Part shown: in pieces, positions 18,943-27,668 of the stretch
How positions within the stretch are numbered: the stretch's first letter is position 1
Layout: each line of letters begins with the position of its first letter
Source: Bacteroidales bacterium
GTDB lineage: Bacteria; Bacteroidota; Bacteroidia; Bacteroidales; WCHB1-69
Direction of reading: 5' to 3'
NCBI GenBank assembly: GCA_031287215.1
Contig: JAITTF010000212.1
Coordinates: 1 to 33,361, forward strand
DNA length: 33,361 nucleotides
Program-made: the position numbers and the translations under genes
Notes under the pieces: generated by a model
The model's database searches: none
Seen by the model: the letters and a program-made list of their open reading frames with translations, nothing else
What the model was told of the DNA's origin: nothing

Positions 18943-21900
18943 TTATTTTGCAGTAATTTTCACCTTAATTCCTTCGCTATGTGCAGAAAATTCGGGGGCA
19001 TACATACATTGTAGGGTAGCAATGCCATTGCTGAATGTGCCGGCTTGAGAAGCGATTAAGGTGTATTCAAAAACATATTTTCCTTTAGGTAAATAATCAA
19101 TAAAAAAGTTGGTAGCAGCATCGCGGGTACTTTCATAATACCACAAATTACCCTGCTGTTTGTACCCTGACAGCACATTCACCGGTTCAAAAGCAGCGGC
19201 ACGCATATCTTTAAGGTGCAGAAATTCCATGTTTCTATCGCTACTTAGCTCTATTACAACTCTCACTCTATCGCCTACGATGATCGGTTGATGTTCGGTA
19301 ATGGGAATCAGTGTTTCTCTATGATCTTGATTTTCTACTAGATAAAGTTTTTTAGTAACTATAAGAGCGGTGTTAGCGGCAGTGAGTTTATCCATATCTT
19401 CAAAATATTGCCAGTAAGCAGCTCCCCAAGCAATGCCTTTTGATGTCTTATCAATCTTAATATCAGCAAATTTATTATTGATTTCGCTGCCATCCCAAGA
19501 GGTTTTAAAATAACCGGTACCGGCTTCTACCTCTTTTTGTTTAGTAAGGTCAAATGTCTGATCTCCAACGGAAACAGTCATTTCCGGTATTGTTTCCAAT
19601 TGAGCGGTATTGTTGAGCAACAGTGCATAACAAGCCTCTGAAGTTGATTTGGTGGTATTCCAATTTTGGGTTTGTTTTTGTTTGAGCAGCCATTGTTGCA
19701 TCTTCTCAACCGATTTTTGGTCTTTCGTGATGAGGGAGAATGCCTCTATCAGCAGTGCTTGTCTCTCAATTTGAGCATCTTGCCAATAGCAACCGTAGCC
19801 CTCTTTTTTCCAAAACATGCCTAACTCTTCCGAATACTGTGCATGCGTTTTCAGGCTCTCCACAATTTTCGTAGCAGTAGTATGATCTCCTGAATGCCAA
19901 AGGGTTAATGCGATCATCCCTTGCATATAATAGGACTGTTTTGACCAGATTTTTTGGATATGTCGTGTATAAACTTCGAGCAAATCAGTGGTCTCTTTAC
20001 TATCTTTTACAGCGTCAAGCAGCAAAGTTTTGGCATAAAGATAGTGGATCATATCTTGGTTGAAATAGCTGTCTTCGGGGTATTTATCGTTTTTAGATTT
20101 TCTATCTTTGTAAATTTTAAGTTGTTCATTGTCAACATATCTAATGGCATTGTGCAGGGTGTTTTTGTTCAACTGCGTAGTAATATCCATAGTTTGCAGA
20201 TGTCCAAATCCGGCGATAATATGTTGGGTAATGTAGAGATTTGACAGTCCGCCTTTAAACCATGACCAGCCACCGTCGGCATTTTGATTTTCTGTGAGTT
20301 GAAAAGCCCACCGAGTACATTCTGAGCCAACGCGGTTTTGGTCAAAAAGTTCAGCTATTTGTTGCCGTTGTTGGTTTTCCGATTGTGCTTGGTTGATCCA
20401 TGGTGTTTCGGCGAGCAGGATATTTTTGAGTTCTTCGTTTTTTTCTAAATTTGAACAGAGGGTGCTCGGGGTACTATTTTTCCACGTGTCGAAGACCTCT
20501 TTAATTTTTGGCGAGGAGTTAGCAAGAGCAACGGCAATCGAATTGGCATACAATTTACTAAATATCTGTTCATTACAGTCGTAGCTATAGCTCATCAGAT
20601 AGGGCAATGCCATAACGGCATACCATAGGGGATTGGAGGTAACTTCGAGGGTAAATTTAAAGTGTTGGAGGGAGGAGGAGTGATTGTTTTTCAGTTTAAC
20701 AAAAGTGAAAGATTTCTTTTGGTTGGTATTCGCAAAAACAGGCATAGTTTCGGTAACTAACATTCTGTTAGAGAGTACGGGGATCACTTTTTCTTCACCA
20801 TCGAAGAAGAGTATTTTAGCAGTTGAATCATCGGGATTTGCAGTCTCTGCAGAAGCAAAAATTTTGCAAGAAACTGCTTCTAATTGGTAAGGAATGGCAA
20901 TTCTAAAGCTCACTTCTGCACTTTCGCCCTTTTTAGCATTAAAAATAGCTATAAATTTATCCAAAACGATATTCAGCGGCATTCCGGTAAGGGTATTCGT
21001 AAGTTCAAGAGTAACTTTCCCTTGCAGGGATTCTTCGCTCATATTCACTACTTTAGCAGAGATAGTAAGCGTATCATTTTCGCGGAAAAAGCGAGGTAAA
21101 TTAGGCACTACCATCAGTGGTTTTTGGGTTTGGATGATTTTTTCAAAGATGCCTATTTTCAGTTCTTTAGTATGCGCCAGCCCCAAGAATTTCCATTTTG
21201 TTAGCGCATCCGGCATGGTAAAACTAAAAGCTATATTTCCTTCATCATCACTTCGTAGTTTTGGATAGAAAAATGCTGTTTCGTTAAAGTTTTGTCGAAT
21301 TGATTGAAACATCTTGATGTCCGATATGGTCTCATTTTTTGGGGCGGGCATCCTTTCTAAACGAACTGATGAAGTAGTCCTATTATACAATGGTTCTTCA
21401 TATTCAACATCAAATAATGAACCATTATCTGCCGCAGCAAACATAATATTTCTATCTCCATAATGACACTTGTCGAATAAAGATGTCGAAATTTCATAAT
21501 ATCTTCGTTCACTGTCATAACGAAATCGTTGATTACTCCTATAATAATCACGAGGATAGAAATATTGTTCATGATTTTGGAAGACAATACTTCTGTTGGA
21601 ATAGATCGTTGGAAGGTTAAAATCAAAATGATGTGCTTTAAAGGCATCTAACGAAGCATCATACATAGTAGCGAGCACTTCAGCTAAGAGTGTCTCTGAG
21701 GAGATATTCTTTAACTTTAGCGTCCAGGTTTCTTTACTTCCGGGCAGTGTTTTATCTCTGAACGACAGCCATTCTGCTTCGATAATTTTAGTTTTATTAG
21801 GAACAGATGTGTAAAGAGTTTCTTCTGCAACAAAGTTGTTCTGCACCACAAAAGCATGCACTTTTAAAGTGCCATACCCTTCTTTGGGAATCTGATAGGA

Positions 21901-24822
21901 GAATTTTACTTTATTTGTGTTACAGTATATCCATTGACTACTTTGAAGAGAATCATTTAGGAATATTTCGAAGAAAACATTTGCTTTTTTAAGATAACTT
22001 CCCATCATAATTGAAATTTCATCCTCAGGTTGAGCCGTAGTTTTATCTATCGTCAAAAAAATTGGCTGGTAAGCATTACATTTTTTACTTTTTTTATCAT
22101 AAATAAGAATCGTTTTTTCTAATGTAATTTCGTTGTTATAAGTATCTTTTGAAAAAAGTGAGATTTTATAATATCCCTCTTTAAGGTTTGATAAATTTGG
22201 AATGTTCAATAGAGAGTCTTGCGGATATTTGATAGTCCCTGAGGAGATTACAACCGTTTCTTTCCATTTACTACGATCTGAAGTGTTTTCAAAATCAATA
22301 AAAGGAAGTGTTTTTTTTAGGATTTGTACATTTGTTAAGGTTACAGTAGTTTTTTCTTGACGATTATGCTCAAAAAGAAAATCTTTGGGCGTTTCTAAGG
22401 CAATAATTTTGTAAGTGATATTGGCAGATTGAGGCTTTCGGTTCATATTGAGAGCAGCTATCGGGAACGATTTTTGAGGATCATCTGTAGCGACTATGGT
22501 CGGCATTTCCAATTCGAGAAACATACTTTCATTTCCAATTAATATCGAAGAAACGCTACTCTGAGTTTCATTATTAATATCTGTAATATCAGCAGAAATA
22601 ACATATTGATAAAGGGGGTGGTGAACCATGTCGGCTTGGTCTGCAAGGGCTACAAACGACAAAGAAAACTCACCATTATGATCAGTTGTGCTTGTGCCGG
22701 TGGATATTTGAGTTTCATAGGAATAATTATTTCTCCAAAAACAGGGTAAAAAATATTTTCTTGTTATTCGGTAATTAACGGTAGCCCCATCAATAGGGTA
22801 ACCGGCATAAGCCAACGCTTTTCCTGTTACTGCCACCTCTTCGCCCAACTTATAAGATGTTTCCGGTTTGTCAATCGCAACTTCAAATTGAGGGCGTTTG
22901 TATTCTTCAATGCTAATTTTTGTTCCGTTTCCTCCCTTATCACTATAAATATTGTACAAGCCTGTTTTAATGGTATTTGGAATTTCAAAAGAACCGGTAA
23001 AAGAGCCGAAATCGTTGGTAATAAACATGGTAGATGCTATTTCGTTACTATAATTTTTCAGGGAGACTTTGACCGACAAATTCTGTTTTAATTGGTGTGT
23101 TTTGTGATACGTTTCAACTGTGATTCCCTTAAAATAGACCGTTTGCCCGGGTCTATAAATAGATCTATCAGTAAAAATATAAGAATTCATTTGTGGAAGC
23201 TCCTCTTCTCTATAGATGTTTACATCAAAATGTTTATCACAGACAAATTCCTCTTTAGGGGTTATAATGGCAACTGTAACATGCCCATTATTAATTACAT
23301 GAAGCAATGATTGTCCCTTTTTATCGGTAATGATAGTGTCGGTTTTGATGATGGTAGCCGAGCTATTCTCGTAAATATTGCAAAGTATTGTAGCATTTGG
23401 GATTGGCTTCCCTGTTTTTCTATCATTAATCATCAATTCAATGCCGGTATTGATCGTTCTAAAGGTTACTTTAATGTTGCTAACATGTAGGAACAGAAAG
23501 GGTAAAGAAATTACATTATCGTTTACCATTTGAGAAAATGGTGTTGGAGAGGAAATTAAAACATAACGTCCTATAGGTAATGAGGGGAGTAATATATGTC
23601 CTGTTTGTTCTCTATAATCACCAATTGGAATAGTTACATGGAACCATTCCTTTAAAACAGGGAAAGTCCATAAAGATTGTTGTGTAGTATTGTGTCCTTT
23701 TTGTTGCAACTCTTGGTATTCTTGTTCTGTTAATTGAATCATACGAAAATAGATAGAATCACAATTTTGGTACGAACAGGTGAGCAAATTTTGTTGATTG
23801 GGTATTAATAGGGTTCCGTTTGGAAGGGATATTGAGAGTGTTTTGTTTTTAATATTATTGATTCGCACTTCAGCATTTTGCCCTCCCAGACTTTTGGGAG
23901 CAAAGTCAATGGCTTTTTGATACCATGCTATTGCAGTTTTATAATCAAATTGATATTCAGGATGCTCTGTTTTGTCGTATTTGTCGGCTCTTGTTTGATA
24001 ATAGGTACCAAGAGCATACACAATATCTTCATATCCTGCCTGTTGAGCAAATTTATTTTCAAGAGCTAACAGCGTTTTTAGATAACACTCCTCAACCTCT
24101 TTTTCTTGATTTTTTCCGTAATAAAATGAAAGTCTTCTCAAAGTAACGTCAATACAGGGCAGCAAGTCGGCACTGTGAAAGGCAGTAATCTTCTGAAAGA
24201 GCTTGAAAGTAAGGTAAGAGACATCAAGCGGATGGGCATTGATGGGCACATAACCTAAAAAGGCGCTATTATCCTGCAATAAAATAATGTTATGGTTGTC
24301 AAAATCCGAAAAGCGGATCAAATCATAGTACCTGTCAGTAAAATAATCTAAAGCCCTAAAAGCCAGAAAATCATAGAGAGTAGGTCTATATTCTACGGAC
24401 AACATAGTATCCATGAGTATCTTAAACTCTGTAATAGGCGTATTCTGCAAAAGTTGAGGCTCTCCCAATGACTGAACATAGTGGTTGGTAATCTCTTTTT
24501 CCAATGTCTGAATGTCCCAAGTGGTAAAGTCCGGATTTTGCTCGCCTGCAATGGGAGTTCGGTCTAAGATGTCATATCTATTCCTACTACAATAATTCTG
24601 CAAAAATTCAGCCTTAAGACTATTCCAAATAGCTTTTTCTACACCTGTTGAAGTAGAAATCTGCTTATTGAGTTCCGTATAAATGGTGTCTAACGAATGA
24701 TCATCCACCTTATTTTTAAATTCCAATTCATCAATAATCTTTTTTATTTTCACGGCAGGTGATTGCGCAGTAACAGCAAAACCTAATGTTAAAAACATCA
24801 CTATCAAGGCTAACTTTTTCAT
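18943..24822 (-). CDS. Bacterial alpha-2-macroglobulin family protein (MG2/A2M/thioester domains)
   Basis: 1959 aa, signal peptide. MG2-type 'TDRSIYRPGQTVYFKGI', A2M 'FSFTMPDALTKWKFLGLAHTKELKIG', thioester-type CNEQ (codons 20566-20577), 'ADGGWSWFKGG', 'TSEACYALLL'. Confidence 0.92.
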   Translation of the reverse strand: MKKLALIVMFLTLGFAVTAQSPAVKIKKIIDELEFKNKVDDHSLDTIYTELNKQISTSTGVEKAIWNSLKAEFLQNYCSRNRYDILDRTPIAGEQNPDFTTWDIQTLEKEITNHYVQSLGEPQLLQNTPITEFKILMDTMLSVEYRPTLYDFLAFRALDYFTDRYYDLIRFSDFDNHNIILLQDNSAFLGYVPINAHPLDVSYLTFKLFQKITAFHSADLLPCIDVTLRRLSFYYGKNQEKEVEECYLKTLLALENKFAQQAGYEDIVYALGTYYQTRADKYDKTEHPEYQFDYKTAIAWYQKAIDFAPKSLGGQNAEVRINNIKNKTLSISLPNGTLLIPNQQNLLTCSYQNCDSIYFRMIQLTEQEYQELQQKGHNTTQQSLWTFPVLKEWFHVTIPIGDYREQTGHILLPSLPIGRYVLISSPTPFSQMVNDNVISLPFLFLHVSNIKVTFRTINTGIELMINDRKTGKPIPNATILCNIYENSSATIIKTDTIITDKKGQSLLHVINNGHVTVAIITPKEEFVCDKHFDVNIYREEELPQMNSYIFTDRSIYRPGQTVYFKGITVETYHKTHQLKQNLSVKVSLKNYSNEIASTMFITNDFGSFTGSFEIPNTIKTGLYNIYSDKGGNGTKISIEEYKRPQFEVAIDKPETSYKLGEEVAVTGKALAYAGYPIDGATVNYRITRKYFLPCFWRNNYSYETQISTGTSTTDHNGEFSLSFVALADQADMVHHPLYQYVISADITDINNETQSSVSSILIGNESMFLELEMPTIVATDDPQKSFPIAALNMNRKPQSANITYKIIALETPKDFLFEHNRQEKTTVTLTNVQILKKTLPFIDFENTSDRSKWKETVVISSGTIKYPQDSLLNIPNLSNLKEGYYKISLFSKDTYNNEITLEKTILIYDKKSKKCNAYQPIFLTIDKTTAQPEDEISIMMGSYLKKANVFFEIFLNDSLQSSQWIYCNTNKVKFSYQIPKEGYGTLKVHAFVVQNNFVAEETLYTSVPNKTKIIEAEWLSFRDKTLPGSKETWTLKLKNISSETLLAEVLATMYDASLDAFKAHHFDFNLPTIYSNRSIVFQNHEQYFYPRDYYRSNQRFRYDSERRYYEISTSLFDKCHYGDRNIMFAAADNGSLFDVEYEEPLYNRTTSSVRLERMPAPKNETISDIKMFQSIRQNFNETAFFYPKLRSDDEGNIAFSFTMPDALTKWKFLGLAHTKELKIGIFEKIIQTQKPLMVVPNLPRFFRENDTLTISAKVVNMSEESLQGKVTLELTNTLTGMPLNIVLDKFIAIFNAKKGESAEVSFRIAIPYQLEAVSCKIFASAETANPDDSTAKILFFDGEEKVIPVLSNRMLVTETMPVFANTNQKKSFTFVKLKNNHSSSLQHFKFTLEVTSNPLWYAVMALPYLMSYSYDCNEQIFSKLYANSIAVALANSSPKIKEVFDTWKNSTPSTLCSNLEKNEELKNILLAETPWINQAQSENQQRQQIAELFDQNRVGSECTRWAFQLTENQNADGGWSWFKGGLSNLYITQHIIAGFGHLQTMDITTQLNKNTLHNAIRYVDNEQLKIYKDRKSKNDKYPEDSYFNQDMIHYLYAKTLLLDAVKDSKETTDLLEVYTRHIQKIWSKQSYYMQGMIALTLWHSGDHTTATKIVESLKTHAQYSEELGMFWKKEGYGCYWQDAQIERQALLIEAFSLITKDQKSVEKMQQWLLKQKQTQNWNTTKSTSEACYALLLNNTAQLETIPEMTVSVGDQTFDLTKQKEVEAGTGYFKTSWDGSEINNKFADIKIDKTSKGIAWGAAYWQYFEDMDKLTAANTALIVTKKLYLVENQDHRETLIPITEHQPIIVGDRVRVVIELSSDRNMEFLHLKDMRAAAFEPVNVLSGYKQQGNLWYYESTRDAATNFFIDYLPKGKYVFEYTLIASQAGTFSNGIATLQCMYAPEFSAHSEGIKVKITAK

Positions 24823-24847
24823 AGTTTTATAATTTTCAATAATTCAA

Positions 24848-24855
24848 CAAAAATA
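24848..24855 (-). promoter_or_regulatory. Candidate -7 box (TATTTTTG) of the A2M gene
   Basis: Reverse strand TAnnTTTG match just upstream of ATG 24822. Confidence 0.4.
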
Positions 24856-24924
24856 CAATTTTTTCTCATATAAAGAAATAAGGATAAAATACAAGTTAAA
24901 AAAACTAATGAGACGTTTTTTTTG

Positions 24925-24932
24925 TATCTTTG
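24925..24932 (+). promoter_or_regulatory. Candidate -7 box (TATCTTTG) of bamA
   Basis: TAnnTTTG match 24 nt upstream of the bamA ATG; no clear -33. Confidence 0.45.
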
Positions 24933-24955
24933 CAAGCTAATTTTTAAAAAATGTA

Positions 24956-27598
24956 ATGACTCGTTTTACCAAAGCAATATTTTCGCTACTATTTTTTTTA
25001 ACTCTTTGTAATACAAATGGTTATTCTCAGATAGTCTTGGATTTTGAGACCGATGGCGGCAGTGCTTTCGTTGATTATAATAATCCCAAAAAATATGAAG
25101 TCGGAGGAATTACCACTTCCGGAAGTGGTAATTATGAGCCACGATTACTCTATTTTGCCATAGGAAGTTCTATAGAAATTCCGGGAGACGCTATTACAAA
25201 ATCAGTCAAACGGTTGTGGAGTACCGGCACTTATGAGGACATAAACATCTCTATTTCAAGAATTCAAGGGAATGTAGTTTTTATAGATATTTATTTAGTA
25301 GAAAGGGCGCGGTTAGTGGCTTTTTCTTTTCGAGGTTCTAAGAAAAGTGAAGAAACAGATATTCGTGCTAAAATTAAAATTTCTCAAGGCAATATTGTAA
25401 ATGACAATTTAAAAATCACTTCTGCTAATATTATTCGCAATTATTATATAGATAAAGGATTTTTTGACTGTAAAGTTGATGTATCTGAAGAGAAGAGCAA
25501 TACCATTTCCAATGGTGTCAATCTTCATTTTGACATTAATAAAGGTAAAAAGGTTAGAATTGAAGACATTACTATTTCTGGAAATAAAAATGTATCTGAA
25601 GCAGTTCTGACAAGGGCAATGAAAGAGACACGTGAGAGTAGTCGATTTAGACCTTTTTATCAGGCTGATAAATTCATTAAAAACTTGATTGACAACAAAG
25701 AATATTTTTATTCGAAAGATTTACTTTCTCATTTGTATGATTATGCTTCTGAGAGGATCAAATTTAGAATTATACATCCTTCAAAATTTAATGAAGATAA
25801 ATATGAGGATGATAAAATTGAGATGATCAAAAAATATAACGAATTAGGCTTTCGAGACGCATTTATTAAACATGATACAACATACCTCAAGCACAGCAAA
25901 ATGTACATTAACATGGATGTAGTTGAGGGAAAAAAGTATTATTTTAGAAACATCAATTTTGTAGGCAATACCAAATATAAATCTGATTTATTGAGACAAT
26001 TAGTGGGTATTGAAAAGGGAGATGTGTATAATCTTACCCGTTTAAATCAAAATCTCACTATGAATGAAAGTGGAACAGACCTTAGTTCATTGTATATGAA
26101 CGATGGTTATCTTTTTTTCTATGCCAATCCTGTTGAGGTTCAAATAGATCAAGACTCTATTGATATTGAAATCAGAATTAAAGAAGGCAAACAAGCTCGT
26201 TATAATAAAGTATATGTTACCGGTAATAACAAAACCAACGATAATGTGATTATGCGAGAAATCACTACCATACCGGGTCATCTTTTTAATAGAGCTGATA
26301 TTGTAAGAACGCAGCAGGTTCTGCTTTCTTTAGGCTACTTTAATCAGGAGAAAATGAACGTTATACCCAAGCCTAATGAAGCTGACGGTACTGTTGATAT
26401 TGAATATGTTGTAGAAGAGGCATCCTCAGACCAATTTGAATTGTCAATTGGTTATGGGGCACAAAGTGTAATTTTGAGTGCTGGAATTACTTTTAACAAT
26501 TTCTCTTTCAATAAATTATTTAAAAAAGAGGCTTGGTCTCCGGTACCGTCAGGAGATGGACAACGGCTTGCTTTAAAAGCCTCTACTAATGCTCGTTGGT
26601 ATCAATATTATATATTGTCCTTTACGGAACCATGGTTAGGAGGAAAAAAACCCAACTCATTAACATTCAGCGTTAATTATCAAAGACAATCCAATGGCAA
26701 TAAAAGAGGGAGTACCGAATATGGAGCATTTGATTTAGCCGGTGCATCGGTCTCTTTCGCCAAAAAATTGAAGTGGCCTGACGACTACTTTCAAATGGCT
26801 CATACCATTCAGTATCAGTATTATAAGGTTACCAATTATAGCGTTGGGTTAGTCTATTCTAATGGACATTCCAACAATTTAAGTTATACTTTTATTTTAG
26901 CAAGAAATTCCGTAGATGCTCCGATCTATCCGCGAAGTGGCTCCGATATTATGTTCTCGGTTCAATTAACTCCTCCTTATTCTAAATTTTCAAAGAAAGA
27001 TTTCAGCCAAGTTACCGATTTACAGGAAAAATACAGATGGTTAGAGTTTCACAAATGGAAATTTAATCTATCATGGTTTACAAGAATTGTTGAGAATTTG
27101 GTTTTAAATGTCAGAATGAAAGTCGGGTTTATGGGAAGTTATAATAAAGATATTGGACAGACACCTTTTGAACGATTCTATTTGGGAGGAGATGGACTTT
27201 CTACTTGGAATATTGATGGCAGAGAAGTTATCGGAATGCGAGGGTATGGAAATGATGATTTAACGGTTGGTCCTAATGGAGTTCCCTCAGGGACAAGTAA
27301 TGGAGTAGGCGGTACAGCGTATAATAAATTTACCGCAGAAATTAGATACCCTATTTCCTTAAATCCAAGTGCTACTATATTTGTACTCGCATTTGTGGAA
27401 GCAGGAAAGACATGGCTCAACATTAAAGAGTATTCGCCATTTAATTTATATAAATCGGCGGGAGCTGGTATTCGTTTGCATTTACCAATGTTTGGTCTTC
27501 TCGGTTTTGACTGGGGATGGGGATTTGATGCTTTACCGGGACAGCAGAAACCATCAGGAAGCCATTTCCATATTTCTATCAACTCTTCAATAGACTAA
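24956..27598 (+). CDS. bamA: Outer membrane protein assembly factor BamA (POTRA repeats plus Omp85 barrel)
   Basis: Signal peptide, repeated POTRA motifs (VRIEDITISGNKNVSEAVL, YYFRNINFVGNTKYKSDLL, ARYNKVYVTGNNKTNDNVIMREI), C-terminal Omp85 barrel (FERFYLGGDGLSTWNIDGREVIGMRGYG). Confidence 0.92.
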   Translation: MTRFTKAIFSLLFFLTLCNTNGYSQIVLDFETDGGSAFVDYNNPKKYEVGGITTSGSGNYEPRLLYFAIGSSIEIPGDAITKSVKRLWSTGTYEDINISISRIQGNVVFIDIYLVERARLVAFSFRGSKKSEETDIRAKIKISQGNIVNDNLKITSANIIRNYYIDKGFFDCKVDVSEEKSNTISNGVNLHFDINKGKKVRIEDITISGNKNVSEAVLTRAMKETRESSRFRPFYQADKFIKNLIDNKEYFYSKDLLSHLYDYASERIKFRIIHPSKFNEDKYEDDKIEMIKKYNELGFRDAFIKHDTTYLKHSKMYINMDVVEGKKYYFRNINFVGNTKYKSDLLRQLVGIEKGDVYNLTRLNQNLTMNESGTDLSSLYMNDGYLFFYANPVEVQIDQDSIDIEIRIKEGKQARYNKVYVTGNNKTNDNVIMREITTIPGHLFNRADIVRTQQVLLSLGYFNQEKMNVIPKPNEADGTVDIEYVVEEASSDQFELSIGYGAQSVILSAGITFNNFSFNKLFKKEAWSPVPSGDGQRLALKASTNARWYQYYILSFTEPWLGGKKPNSLTFSVNYQRQSNGNKRGSTEYGAFDLAGASVSFAKKLKWPDDYFQMAHTIQYQYYKVTNYSVGLVYSNGHSNNLSYTFILARNSVDAPIYPRSGSDIMFSVQLTPPYSKFSKKDFSQVTDLQEKYRWLEFHKWKFNLSWFTRIVENLVLNVRMKVGFMGSYNKDIGQTPFERFYLGGDGLSTWNIDGREVIGMRGYGNDDLTVGPNGVPSGTSNGVGGTAYNKFTAEIRYPISLNPSATIFVLAFVEAGKTWLNIKEYSPFNLYKSAGAGIRLHLPMFGLLGFDWGWGFDALPGQQKPSGSHFHISINSSID

Positions 27599-27625
27599 TC
27601 CAGTTTGAAGAGTGGTTCTTTTTTA
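27582..27625 (+). terminator. Intrinsic terminator overlapping the bamA stop codon
   Basis: ACTCTTCAA (27582-27590) pairs with TTGAAGAGT (27605-27613), 14-nt loop, followed by a T-rich tail ggttctttttt. Confidence 0.5.
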
Positions 27626-27668
27626 TAAAAAAACATAAAAAAAATCATATCACAGCAATCCAGTTATT

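Noticed and set aside
20393-21268. Plus-strand ORFs of 60-124 aa antisense to the A2M gene
   Set aside because: Low-complexity or hydrophobic translations without motifs; shadows of a long real ORF. The same applies to ORFs antisense to rlmD, gldJ, porU and bamA.
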